A stretch of DNA of 64,000 nucleotides. Origin: SG-bin9 sp049323835. GTDB taxonomy: Bacteria > Pseudomonadota > Alphaproteobacteria > Rhizobiales > Xanthobacteraceae. Positions 16,738 through 25,659 of the stretch are shown here, in pieces (the first letter of the stretch is position 1; each line of letters begins with the position of its first letter). The stretch is from positions 1-64,000 of the forward strand of contig JBMOOJ010000093.1 of assembly GCA_049323835.1 (NCBI GenBank), read 5' to 3'. Under the pieces are notes generated by a model. It was given only the letters and a program-made list of their open reading frames with translations, did not search any database and had not been told where the DNA came from. Made by a program: the position numbers and the translations under genes.

Positions 16738-17709
16738 TCAGCCGCTGATGCCCTTCTCCTTGAAGTACTTCAGCGCGCCGGGATGGAACGGGATCGGCGA
16801 GCGCGACTGCTTCTGGTTGTCGAGCGAGAAGCTCAGCGCTTCCTTGTGCACGGCGACCAGATCGTCCTTCTTCTCGACCAGCGTCTTGACGATCTTGTAG
16901 GCTTCGTCGTCGGTCATCTTGTTGCCGGTGACGATGATGTTCCAGACCTCGGCGATCTTGTTGTCTTTGTCGAGACCCGGATAGGAGCCGCTTTTGATGA
17001 TGCCAGGGCTGTAGAGGTCGCCGTACTTGGCGTTCATCTTGGTGACCGCATCGCTGTGATCAATCAGCTTCAGCTTCAGGCCGGGGGTTGCGGCGAGATC
17101 GGTGACCGCTGCGGTCGGAATGCCGCCGACCCAGAAGAATGCATCGATCTTCTTGTCCTTCACGGCGTTGACGGACTCGGCGACGCCGAGGCGCTCGCGT
17201 TTCATGTCCTTGTCCTTGTCGAGGCCGGAGGCTTCGATGACGCGGAACGCCATCACCTCGGTGGCGCTGCCCGGCGAGCCGGTGGACACGCGCTTGCCCT
17301 TCAGGTCCGACATCTTCTCGATGCCCGAGCCTTCGACCGTCACCACGTGCATGCGGTTCGGATAGACGACGAGCAGCGTTTGCAGCGGCACCTTGTTGCC
17401 CTTGAACTTGTCCTCGCCCTTCAGCGCATCGAGAGCGGCGTCGGCCATGGTGAAGCCCATCTCGCTCTGGCCGGAACCGATCAGCTTGAGATTGTCGACC
17501 GAGCCGCCGGTGACTTCGGCGGTCGCCTGCACGTTCGGCAGGTTCTTCGACAGAACGTTGGCGACAGCGCCGCCGAGCGGGTAGTAGACGCCGCCGGTGC
17601 CGCCGGTGCCGATCGCGATGGTCTTCTGCTGGGCGTAGACGGCGCCGCCGATCAGCGTGGCGGCGGCAACCGCCAGCGCGAAGACCATGGTCGTTTTACG
17701 TTTCATCAT
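16738..17709 (-). CDS. TAXI-family TRAP solute-binding protein
   Basis: The 323-residue periplasmic receptor has a Sec signal (MVFALAVAAATLIGGAVYAQ) and the TAXI opening IAIGTGGTGGVYYPLGGAVAN. Further features are TGGSVDNLKLIGSGQSEMGF and GKRVSTGSPGSATEVMAF. It partners the fused permease encoded upstream (17896-19923). Known TAXI receptors bind glutamate, 2-oxoglutarate or related acids, but the cargo here cannot be told. The ATG at 17709 has a GGGAGA RBS; the second codon is also ATG. It is the last gene of its operon. Confidence 0.92.
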   Translation of the reverse strand: MMKRKTTMVFALAVAAATLIGGAVYAQQKTIAIGTGGTGGVYYPLGGAVANVLSKNLPNVQATAEVTGGSVDNLKLIGSGQSEMGFTMADAALDALKGEDKFKGNKVPLQTLLVVYPNRMHVVTVEGSGIEKMSDLKGKRVSTGSPGSATEVMAFRVIEASGLDKDKDMKRERLGVAESVNAVKDKKIDAFFWVGGIPTAAVTDLAATPGLKLKLIDHSDAVTKMNAKYGDLYSPGIIKSGSYPGLDKDNKIAEVWNIIVTGNKMTDDEAYKIVKTLVEKKDDLVAVHKEALSFSLDNQKQSRSPIPFHPGALKYFKEKGISG

Positions 17710-17895
17710 GCTCTGTCTCCCTGTGAGTTGCGTTGACGTGTTCTTTGGTTGGAAAGTCAGGGGCGCACGCCCTCTCCTTTAGCAATGCAAGACCGGCCGT
17801 GATCGCTTTCATTCACTGCTCACTCCCTTTGCGGGCCGCTTCTTCGGGCGGCATCCGCAGTTTGTTGGTCCGCCGGTTCCCTTCGGCGCCGGCGC

Positions 17896-19923
17896 TCAGG
17901 CGCCAGTCAGACCGGAAACAGGCCGCTGTCGCGTTCCCGCCTGCCATAGAACCACGCCGATGCCGATAACCAGACCCGGCAAATAGGTGTAGCTGAGGTC
18001 TCGGCCGGTGATCGCTTCCGCGATCGCCTCGATCAGGCTCGGGAATACCAGCAACAGCCCCGATAGCAGAAGCAGTCCGCGCTCGACCGGCGTATTTTGT
18101 CGCAGCGCCCAGTTCTGGGCAACCGCCGCCAGCGCCAGCAATCCGAAGCTGGTCCGGAGCGCGATCAGGAGTATATCAACCCAGGAACCGCCCTTTGGAA
18201 TCGACAGCAGCAGTCCCACGCCCTGCGGATCGAGCACGAACACGAACGGGACGATGAAGGCCGGCAGCGTGTACTTCCAGGATTGCAGGGTCGTCTTGTA
18301 GGGATCTCCGCCGGTGATCGCGGCGGCGGCGAACGGCGACAGTGCGGTCGGCGGCGACACCTCCGACAGCACCGCGTAGTAGAAGATGAACATGTGCGCT
18401 GCGAAATCCGGCACACCGAGCTTGATCATCGCCGGCGCGGCGATCACCGCGCAGATGATGTATGACGCCGTCACCGGCACGGCGAGGCCGATGATCCAGA
18501 CGATCAGCGCGGTATAGATCGCCGTCAGCAGCAGGCTGCCACCGGCATAGGCGATGACGATCGACGAGAACTTCAGTCCAAGGCCGGTCAGCGTGACGAT
18601 GCCGACGACGATGCCGGCGCAGGCGCAGGTGGTCGCGGCATTGAGAGCCTGCACCGAACCATCCGACAAGGCCCTGACGAGTTTCGCCGGCTTCAACGCC
18701 GTTTCCGGCCGCAGGAAGCTGAGCGCGAAGGTGACGATGATCGCGTAGAACACCGACAGCGACGGCGAATAGCCGATCACCATGAACACGACGACTGCGA
18801 GCAGCGAGATGAAGTGGAAGCCGTAGCGCTTCAGCATTTGTCCCAAAGGCATCTCAGGCTTGATGGAAACGTTTTGTGCGCCGAAACGCCTGGCGTCGAG
18901 TTCCACCATGATCAGCAGCGACATGTAGTAGAGGCACGTCGGGATGGTCGCCATCCAGATCACGTCGAGGTAGCTGATCTTGAGAAATTCCGCGATGAGG
19001 AACGCAGCCGCGCCCAGCACCGGCGGCGACAGGATCGCGCCAAGGCCACCGGCTGCGAGCAAGCCGCCCGCGGCATTCTTCTCGAAGCCGGCCTTTTGCA
19101 TCATCGGATAGGCGACAGTGCCGATCATCACCGTCGTCGCCACGCCGGAGCCGGACGGACCGCCGAGCAGGAACGACGACAGCACAACCGTGCGGCCGGC
19201 GCTGTTCGGCTTGTTGCCGAGAAGCGCGAGCGAGAAATCGATGAAGAACTTTCCCGCGCCCGAATGCTGCAGGAATGCGCCGTAGATCGTGAACAGGATG
19301 ATCAGCGTCGCCGAGACGTCGACGGCAACGCCGAAAATGCCTTCGAGCGTGATGAAAAGATGGCCGACGAGGCGCGCAATGTCGTAGCCGCGATGAGTCC
19401 ATGGCGCGGGCAGATGCGGCCCGAGCATCGCATAGGCGATGAACAGCAGCGAAACCACCGGCATGATCCAGCCGGTGGTGCGCCGCGTCGCCTCCAGCAC
19501 GAGGACGATGAAGACCACGCCGACAATCACATCCCAGCGCAGGGGGGTCGTGGCGCGATCGGTGAAGTCCTCGCCGCCCCACAGCGCATAGGCGATGGTC
19601 GCGATCGCGAGGAAGCAGGGAATGATGTCCCACCAGCGGACGCGGTTGCGGAACATGGCCGCAACCGGAAACAGCAGGAAGCTCAGAATCAGGGTAAAGG
19701 CGACATGAGTGTAACGCAGTTCCTGCGTCGGCACGATCGCGTAGGCGGCGTACAGGTGGAACAGACTCATCGCGACCGCGATCGTGGTCGTGACCTTGCC
19801 GGCCCAGCCGAACAGCCGGTTGGTTGCGCCTTCCTCGGCTTCGATGAACTGTTCTGCCTTGCGCAGCGCCTCGCTTGAAACAGCTTTCTCCGCCTCTTCA
19901 GGCGTCATCGTCTCCGCTGCCAT
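17896..19923 (-). CDS. TRAP transporter permease, DctQ-DctM fusion (TAXI type)
   Basis: The 675-residue membrane protein has many hydrophobic helices and joins the small and large TRAP subunits, as is usual for TAXI systems. The N-terminal 60 residues are soluble; the large-subunit motifs include LLAAGGLGAILSPPVLGAAAF and LSEVSPPTALSPFAAAAI. The start at 19923 follows GAGGGGAAACGGC, an excellent RBS, so the frame open to 20094 is not used. The binding-protein gene follows 186 bases later. The SDR gene is divergent from it with a 212-base shared promoter region, a possible functional link. Confidence 0.93.
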   Translation of the reverse strand: MAAETMTPEEAEKAVSSEALRKAEQFIEAEEGATNRLFGWAGKVTTTIAVAMSLFHLYAAYAIVPTQELRYTHVAFTLILSFLLFPVAAMFRNRVRWWDIIPCFLAIATIAYALWGGEDFTDRATTPLRWDVIVGVVFIVLVLEATRRTTGWIMPVVSLLFIAYAMLGPHLPAPWTHRGYDIARLVGHLFITLEGIFGVAVDVSATLIILFTIYGAFLQHSGAGKFFIDFSLALLGNKPNSAGRTVVLSSFLLGGPSGSGVATTVMIGTVAYPMMQKAGFEKNAAGGLLAAGGLGAILSPPVLGAAAFLIAEFLKISYLDVIWMATIPTCLYYMSLLIMVELDARRFGAQNVSIKPEMPLGQMLKRYGFHFISLLAVVVFMVIGYSPSLSVFYAIIVTFALSFLRPETALKPAKLVRALSDGSVQALNAATTCACAGIVVGIVTLTGLGLKFSSIVIAYAGGSLLLTAIYTALIVWIIGLAVPVTASYIICAVIAAPAMIKLGVPDFAAHMFIFYYAVLSEVSPPTALSPFAAAAITGGDPYKTTLQSWKYTLPAFIVPFVFVLDPQGVGLLLSIPKGGSWVDILLIALRTSFGLLALAAVAQNWALRQNTPVERGLLLLSGLLLVFPSLIEAIAEAITGRDLSYTYLPGLVIGIGVVLWQAGTRQRPVSGLTGA

Positions 19924-20135
19924 GCCGTTTCCCCTCACCAATCCGTCCCGTTCGGTGAGCGGACTTCTGCGACCCGTCCCACACCGCCATATAGAGGCGA
20001 TTTTGATCTGGCATGGCAAGGGCTTATTCCTCCATCCCTGCCTGTTGATCTCGTCGTGAATTGTGGTGTCTGCTGCCTCCTGGTCCGCTTGCATGCAGCG
20101 GAGGCGGCGTTTTGAGAAACGGGACGGGAGGATCG

Positions 20136-20942
20136 ATGAAACGGCTGTCGGGAAAGACGGCGCTCGTGGTCGGCGCGGGGTCGATCGGACCGGGCTGGGG
20201 CAACGGCAAGGCGACCGCTGTTACCTTCGCCCGGCATGGTGCGCAGGTATTCTGTGTCGATCGCAACCTGTCTGCGGCGCAGGAAACCGCGCGCATTATC
20301 GAATCCGAGGGCGGCCACGCGACGGCGTTTGCCGCGGATGTGGCAAAAGCGGCCGACATCGAGGCGATGGTGGCCGCATGTCTTAAGGCCTATGGCCGTA
20401 TCGACGTGCTCGACAACAATGTCGGCATCGCGGAGACCGGCGGCGTGGTCGAGGTTGCGGAAGCGGACTGGGATCGCGTGTTCGCGGTCAACCTGAAGAG
20501 CGCCTACCTCGCGATGAAGCACGTCATCCCGGTGATGCAGAAACAGGGCGGCGGCGGCTCGATCATCAACATCTCGTCGATCGCCTCGATCCGTCATCTC
20601 GGCGTCTCCTACATCACCTACGCGACGACCAAGGCGGCGATGAACCAGCTGACGCGCAGCACCGCGGTTGAATATGCCGAGCAGAACATCCGCGTGAATG
20701 CGATCCTGCCCGGATTGATGAAGACGCCGATGGTCGAGAATTCGGCGGGGCTTGCAGCGAGCTACGCCAGGGGTGATGTCGAAGCGATGTGGCGTGCGCG
20801 CGCCGCGCAGGTGCCGATGCGGCGTATGGGAGACGCCTGGGACGTGGCGAATGCGGCGCTGTTTCTCGCCTCCGATGAATCGCGCTATGTCACCGGCATC
20901 GAACTCGTCGTCGACGGCGGGATCACGCTGAAGGTGAATTGA
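20136..20942 (+). CDS. short-chain dehydrogenase/reductase
   Basis: The 268-residue SDR has the cofactor motif around VVGAGSIGPGWGNGKA, NNVG in place of NNAG, the catalytic Ser in IINISSIAS and the YATTK Tyr-Lys pair. It ends in the typical YVTGIELVVDGG. The glycine-rich loop is longer than the classical TGxxxGxG, an atypical but known variant. The ATG at 20136 has a GGGAGG RBS. It is divergent from the TAXI permease and overlaps the start of the TPR gene (TGATG). The substrate is unknown; a hydroxy- or oxoacid brought in by the transporter is one idea. Confidence 0.87.
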   Translation: MKRLSGKTALVVGAGSIGPGWGNGKATAVTFARHGAQVFCVDRNLSAAQETARIIESEGGHATAFAADVAKAADIEAMVAACLKAYGRIDVLDNNVGIAETGGVVEVAEADWDRVFAVNLKSAYLAMKHVIPVMQKQGGGGSIINISSIASIRHLGVSYITYATTKAAMNQLTRSTAVEYAEQNIRVNAILPGLMKTPMVENSAGLAASYARGDVEAMWRARAAQVPMRRMGDAWDVANAALFLASDESRYVTGIELVVDGGITLKVN

Positions 20943-21385
20943 TGCGGGCAATGCGAGCGTTCGGAGTGGTGCTGGTCGCGGCTGGGTTTGGGGCGGGGTT
21001 CGCGCACGCCCAGGATCTGGCGGCGTGCCGCGCCGATGCGCCGCCGGCGGCGCAGGTTTCAGCATGCAATGCGGCGCTGACGGCCAACACGGCTGCGCGT
21101 GTCGAACTGCTGCTCGGGCGGGCCGCCGCCTATCGCAAGGCGCAACAGCGCGATCAGGCGATTGCCGACTATACCGAAGCGATGCGGCTGCAACTGCCGA
21201 GCGCGCGTATCCTGTTCGCGCGCGGGCAGACCTATCGCGAGGCGGGTGACCGGCGGCGGGCGCTCGCGGACTACGATGCCGCGCTCAAGCTCGATCCCGC
21301 GCTCGAGCCGCTGCGCGCCGCGCGCAAGACGCTGTTCGAGGAGATCGAACGCGCCGGCGCAATGATGCCGGTTCAGCAGAAATAG
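20942..21385 (+). CDS. secreted TPR-repeat protein
   Basis: The 147-residue protein has a signal peptide (MRAFGVVLVAAGFGAGFAHA) and about two TPR units (LLLGRAAAYRKAQQRDQAI ADYTEAMR and a second at ARGQTYREAGDRRRALADYDAALKLDP). Such repeats bind proteins. The start codon shares its A with the SDR stop (TGATG), so it is translated with the SDR. Its role beside a dehydrogenase is unclear. Confidence 0.78.
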   Translation: MRAMRAFGVVLVAAGFGAGFAHAQDLAACRADAPPAAQVSACNAALTANTAARVELLLGRAAAYRKAQQRDQAIADYTEAMRLQLPSARILFARGQTYREAGDRRRALADYDAALKLDPALEPLRAARKTLFEEIERAGAMMPVQQK

Positions 21386-21490
21386 GCCGAAAGGCTGCAT
21401 GTTGCCGACTTGAATTGCGCGGCCGCGACGTGACAATGAAGACAAACAGCCGGGTCCAATCCGGCGACGACGAACTTAAGGAAAACTGCG

Positions 21491-23401
21491 ATGAGCACTA
21501 TCGACGCCAGCCGCTACCGCGACGTGTATGCCTACGCGACGCGCGACCCGCAGGGCTTCTGGGGCGAGGCGGCGCGCGAGATCGACTGGATCGAGCCGGC
21601 GCAGAAGGTGTTCGACGCCTCGCAAGGTATCTACGGCCGCTGGTTTGCCGGTGCCGTCTGTAACACGTGCTACAACGCACTCGACCGCCATGTCGCCGGT
21701 GGCCGTGCCGATCAGCTGGCGCTGATCCACGATTCGCCGCTCACCAGCAGCATCACCAAATTCACCTACGCGCAACTGCTCGACGAGGTCAAAACGCTCG
21801 CCGCGGTGATGCAGGATTTCGGCGTCGTCAAGGGCGATCGCGTCATCATCTACATGCCGCTGGTGCCGGAGGCGATGGTCGCCATGCTCGCCTGCGCTCG
21901 CATCGGCGCGGTGCATTCGGTCGTGTTCGGCGGCTTTGCCGCGAAAGAGCTTGCCACCCGCATCGACGATGCCGCGCCGAAGCTGATCATGTCGGCGAGC
22001 TGCGGCATCGAGCCGGGCCGCATCGTCAAGTACAAGCCGCTGCTCGACGAGGCGATCAACCTGTCGAAGGCGAAACCGCAGGCCTGCGTCATCCTGCAAC
22101 GGCCGCAGGAGCGCTGCGACATGATCGCGGGCCGCGATCACGACTGGGCGGAGCTGCGAACGCAGGCGATGGCGGCGAAGAAGTCGGCGGCCTGCGTGCC
22201 GGTGTTCGCGACCGATCCGCTCTATATTCTTTACACCTCGGGCACGACCGGCATTCCCAAGGGCGTGGTGCGCGACAACGGCGGCCACATGGTCGCGCTG
22301 AAGTGGTCGATGTACAATCTCTACGGCGTGAAGCCGGGCGAGGTGTGGTGGTGCGGCTCCGATATCGGCTGGGTGGTCGGCCACAGCTACATCGTCTATG
22401 GCCCGCTGCTGCACGGCGCGACGTCGATCATGTACGAAGGCAAGCCGGTCGGCACGCCCGACGCCGGAGCATTCTGGCGTGTGATCTCCGAGCACAAGGC
22501 GGTGGCGCTGTTCACCGCGCCGACGGCGTTCCGCGCCATCCGCAAGGACGATCCGGATGGCGAGTTCATCCGCAAGGCCGATCTGTCGAACTTCCGCACG
22601 CTGTTTCTGGCCGGCGAGCGCGCCGATCCACCGACCGTCGAATGGGCCGAGCAGCAGTTGAAGAAGCCGGTGATCGATCACTGGTGGCAGACCGAAACCG
22701 GCTGGTGCATCGCCGGCAATCCGGTCGGGCTCGGGCAATTGCCGGTGAAGCACGGCTCGCCGACAGTGGCGATGCCCGGCTACGTCATCGATGTGGTCGA
22801 CGAGGCGGCGAAGCCGCTTCCCGCGAACACCATGGGCTCGATCGCCATCAAGCTGCCGATGCCGCCGGGCTGTCTGCCGACGCTGTGGAATCAGGACGCG
22901 CGTTTCCGCGAGGCGTATCTGACGGAATTCCCGGGCTACTACAAAACCTCCGACGCCGGTTATCTCGACGACGACGGCTATGTCTACGTGATGGGCCGCA
23001 CCGACGACATCATCAATGTTGCGGGCCACCGTCTCTCGACCGGCGGCATGGAAGAGGTGCTGGCCTCGCATCCTGACGTGGCCGAATGCGCCGTGCTCGG
23101 CATCAAGGATGCGCTGAAGGGCGAGGTGCCCTGCGGCTTCCTGGTGCTGAAGGCCGGCGTGACGCGCCCGGTCGCCGAAGTCGAAAAGGAAGTGGTGGCG
23201 CTGGTGCGCGACAAGATCGGCCCCGTTGCCGCGTTCAAGCTGGCCATCGCTGTGGCGCGGCTGCCGAAGACGCGCTCCGGCAAGATTCTCCGCGGCACGA
23301 TCAAGAAGATGGCCGACGGCGATCCATGGACAGTGCCGGCGACGATCGAGGATCCCAAGGCGCTCGACGAAATCGGCGCCGCGCTGAAAGGACGGGTGTG
23401 A
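21491..23401 (+). CDS. prpE: propionyl-CoA synthetase
   Basis: The 636-residue acyl-CoA synthetase of the acetyl/propionyl branch activates short acids with ATP and CoA. Motifs are the AMP-binding ILYTSGTTGIPKGVV, WWCGSDIGWVVGHSYIVYGPL, WWQTETGWCIAGN and, near the end, RSGKILRGTIKKM, whose Lys is the reaction-2 lysine often regulated by acetylation. The N-terminal ACAS domain starts at about residue 10, and the DIGWVVGHSY segment fits PrpE better than Acs. An AAGGA RBS precedes the ATG. No methylcitrate-cycle genes are in view. Confidence 0.9.
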   Translation: MSTIDASRYRDVYAYATRDPQGFWGEAAREIDWIEPAQKVFDASQGIYGRWFAGAVCNTCYNALDRHVAGGRADQLALIHDSPLTSSITKFTYAQLLDEVKTLAAVMQDFGVVKGDRVIIYMPLVPEAMVAMLACARIGAVHSVVFGGFAAKELATRIDDAAPKLIMSASCGIEPGRIVKYKPLLDEAINLSKAKPQACVILQRPQERCDMIAGRDHDWAELRTQAMAAKKSAACVPVFATDPLYILYTSGTTGIPKGVVRDNGGHMVALKWSMYNLYGVKPGEVWWCGSDIGWVVGHSYIVYGPLLHGATSIMYEGKPVGTPDAGAFWRVISEHKAVALFTAPTAFRAIRKDDPDGEFIRKADLSNFRTLFLAGERADPPTVEWAEQQLKKPVIDHWWQTETGWCIAGNPVGLGQLPVKHGSPTVAMPGYVIDVVDEAAKPLPANTMGSIAIKLPMPPGCLPTLWNQDARFREAYLTEFPGYYKTSDAGYLDDDGYVYVMGRTDDIINVAGHRLSTGGMEEVLASHPDVAECAVLGIKDALKGEVPCGFLVLKAGVTRPVAEVEKEVVALVRDKIGPVAAFKLAIAVARLPKTRSGKILRGTIKKMADGDPWTVPATIEDPKALDEIGAALKGRV

Positions 23402-23473
23402 GCAGGGAAGGGCTTACATTCCCCGCAATTCGCGGCTACGACAGCACGCGATTGATCCGACGCGGGAACCTGG

Positions 23474-23725
23474 ATGCGACTGACGCTTCAACTGTTCGCT
23501 CTTACGTTTGCTGGCGTTGCGCTGGCGGGATGTCTTGCGCGCGAGCCGCAGCCGACCGTCTCACAAGCGGTCGATGACGAGGCGATCTGCCGCCGCCTCG
23601 GCGAGCCGGGCACGAAGGCGTTTGCCGACTGCCTGAAGAGCCGCGACGGCCGGGCGGGCACCGAGGCGGCGCGGATGGATAACGCCCATCGCCGCAACAG
23701 CGAGCAGATGCTGCTCGGCCGGTAA
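23474..23725 (+). CDS. small lipoprotein
   Basis: The 83-residue protein has a lipoprotein signal ending in a lipobox, LAGC (Cys19), followed by a short hydrophilic part with two cysteines (ICRRLGEPGTKAFADCLKSR). It is probably anchored in a membrane on the periplasmic side. No family beyond this was recognised. It follows prpE by 72 bases in the same direction and converges with the hydrolase gene. Confidence 0.72.
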   Translation: MRLTLQLFALTFAGVALAGCLAREPQPTVSQAVDDEAICRRLGEPGTKAFADCLKSRDGRAGTEAARMDNAHRRNSEQMLLGR

Positions 23726-23746
23726 ACGGCGTTCCGCCGCCGCTTC

Positions 23747-24529
23747 TCAGCCGTCTTTCAGAAACGCGACCGCGTCCGCAATCACGCCGGGATCGGCGAG
23801 AAGCTTCCAGTGACCGAGTCCCTTGAGCTCGCGGAAGACTGCACCCTTCCACAAGGCGGTGGCGTCGCGCGCGTTCTCCATCGCCAGCATCTGATCGTCG
23901 TCCGAATGCATGACCAGCGCCGGCACTGTCAGGCGCGGCGCCATCGCGAAGAAGTCGATTTCACCGAGCTCGCTGCCAAGCGCGTCCAGCTCCGCTTCAA
24001 ACTCCGGCCACTTGGCGCGGTCCATGTTGATCATGCGTGCAACGAGGTTGGCCTGGTTGCGATAACTCGACGGCGACGCCAGCAGCACAGCGCGGCGGGG
24101 TTGCAGTCCGCGCGTCATTGCGGTCACGGCTGCGGCGCAGCCGATCGAGTGGGCAATGATGCCATGCAAGGGCGCGACGGTGTCGCTGACATGACGCACC
24201 GCGCGCGCCAGCAGCGGAATAGGCGCCAGCTTGCCGCTGGACGCGCCATGCCCCGGAAGGTCGAGGCCGACAACGCGAAACCCCGCATCAGCCAGTGGCT
24301 GGACGAAGCATTCGAGGTCGGCGTGCGTGCCCTGCCAGCCGTGCACCAGCAGCACTGCCGGGCCCTGACCCCATTCCCATGCAGCGATATGGCCCTGTTC
24401 AAACGGCAGTGACAGCGCCCGCGCACCGGGCGGCAAGGCCTCCGGCGTCTTCGCCTTTCCACGCTGCGGCGTGAGGAAGATGTGCGCGACTTGCTGTGGC
24501 GTGAGGGCGGCTGGAGCTGCACCGGACAT
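23747..24529 (-). CDS. alpha/beta-fold hydrolase
   Basis: The 260-residue protein shows the alpha/beta hydrolase fold: the oxyanion segment VLLVHGWQGTHADLE, the nucleophile elbow AHSIGCAA (HxSxG-like, with Cys after Gly), the acid in VMHSDDDQM and the His in LKGLGHWKLL. It appears cytosolic, and its substrate is unknown. The start at 24529 (MSGAAPAAL) fits family length; 24559 is also possible, while the longer frame to 24874 runs through the terminator of the gene upstream. Confidence 0.8.
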   Translation of the reverse strand: MSGAAPAALTPQQVAHIFLTPQRGKAKTPEALPPGARALSLPFEQGHIAAWEWGQGPAVLLVHGWQGTHADLECFVQPLADAGFRVVGLDLPGHGASSGKLAPIPLLARAVRHVSDTVAPLHGIIAHSIGCAAAVTAMTRGLQPRRAVLLASPSSYRNQANLVARMINMDRAKWPEFEAELDALGSELGEIDFFAMAPRLTVPALVMHSDDDQMLAMENARDATALWKGAVFRELKGLGHWKLLADPGVIADAVAFLKDG

Positions 24530-24674
24530 GACTGAACCTGTTTGTCTTTGGGCGATCATTTCTTTATAATTACGATCGTCATATAACACAACCGGCGCTT
24601 TGAATATGCGCGGAATGTACACCGCAGGTTTCCGATACCCGGACGCCTGTCCGCATTGCCTTGCACGCATGAAA

Positions 24675-24703
24675 AAGGGGACGGGCTGAGCGCCCGTCCC
24701 CTT
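24675..24703 (-). terminator. intrinsic terminator after trcR
   Basis: AAGGGGACGGGC pairs with GCCCGTCCCCTT around a five-base loop. On the minus strand the stem is followed by TTTTC, 22 bases after the trcR stop. Confidence 0.8.
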
Positions 24704-24725
24704 CTTTCTTGATATGCAGAGTGAG

Positions 24726-25421
24726 TTATTCGTCCTCGGCCTTCTTGCCGCCGATGGTCTTGAGCTTGGCGAACACCGCATCGACGTTGATGTCGTCGTC
24801 CTGCTCGCGAGACGCGGGTTCGGCCTCGGCATCCTTGCGGGTGGTCTCGGAGGCCGGCAGCAGGGTTGCGCCACCGTATTCCTGATTGACCGGCTTTTCC
24901 TTCGCCGCGCGCTGCACCTCGAAATCGAGGTCGATCTGGCTGCACAGGCCGAGCGTTACCGGGTCCATCGGCGTCAAGGTCGAGGCGTTCCAATGGGTGC
25001 GGTCGCGCACGCTCGCGATCGTCGTCTTGGTGGTGCCGACGAGGCGCATGATCTGCGCGTCCTTCAGTTCCGGGTGGTTGCGGACCAGCCAGAGGATCGC
25101 GCTCGGGCGCTCATGGCGGCGCGACACCGGGGTATAGCGCGGGCCTTTCTTTTTCTTGGCCTCGGGCAGGCGCACCTTGCTGTCGGCGAGCTTGAGGCGA
25201 TAGTTCGTGTCCTGCTCGCCCTTCTCGATCTCGTCGCGGGTCAGTTGCCCGGTCGAAATCGGGTCCATGCCCTTGATGCCCTGGGCGGCGTCGCCGTCGG
25301 CAATGGCGCGCACTTCGAGGGGGTGCATCTTGCAGAAGTCCGCGACCTGATCGAACGACAGGGCCGTATTATCGACAAGCCACACGGCCGTCGCCTTCGG
25401 CATCAGCGGGGCATTGCTCAT
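24726..25421 (-). CDS. trcR: cell-cycle transcriptional regulator TrcR (DUF1013)
   Basis: The 231-residue protein matches the DUF1013/TrcR family, which is confined to alphaproteobacteria and near-universal there. It has a helix-turn-helix-like opening (VWLVDNTALSFDQVADFCKM), the conserved HERPSAILWLVRNHPELKD and a second HTH-like segment (IMRLVGTTKTTIASVRDR), then an acidic, disordered tail. The start at 25421 has an AAGGAG RBS; the frame extends upstream to 25496 without one. It is a single gene with its own terminator, divergent from ispH. The exact targets of the family are poorly known. Confidence 0.88.
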   Translation of the reverse strand: MSNAPLMPKATAVWLVDNTALSFDQVADFCKMHPLEVRAIADGDAAQGIKGMDPISTGQLTRDEIEKGEQDTNYRLKLADSKVRLPEAKKKKGPRYTPVSRRHERPSAILWLVRNHPELKDAQIMRLVGTTKTTIASVRDRTHWNASTLTPMDPVTLGLCSQIDLDFEVQRAAKEKPVNQEYGGATLLPASETTRKDAEAEPASREQDDDINVDAVFAKLKTIGGKKAEDE

Positions 25422-25659
25422 AAGAAAATCTCCTTTGCGCCAAATCCCTATCAGCGCTTCGCCGGGAACGGGCCCGGAACGAAACCTAACAGTCATCGGC
25501 GATGACGGGGAATTAACGGCATATATAGTCTCAATGAGGGCGCAGGCGCAATGGGCCCTGAATTCGCCTTGACAGCACGCTTTAAGGGCCCCAAGTCGTT
25601 AAAAACCGATCCTCGAGGCGCCTCGTGCCGGGGCTCCGATTCGGTCCGAGATTGCCCAA

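Noticed and set aside
21476..23071. Minus-strand frame of 531 codons opposite prpE
   Set aside because: Antisense shadow; prpE has all its motifs and an RBS.
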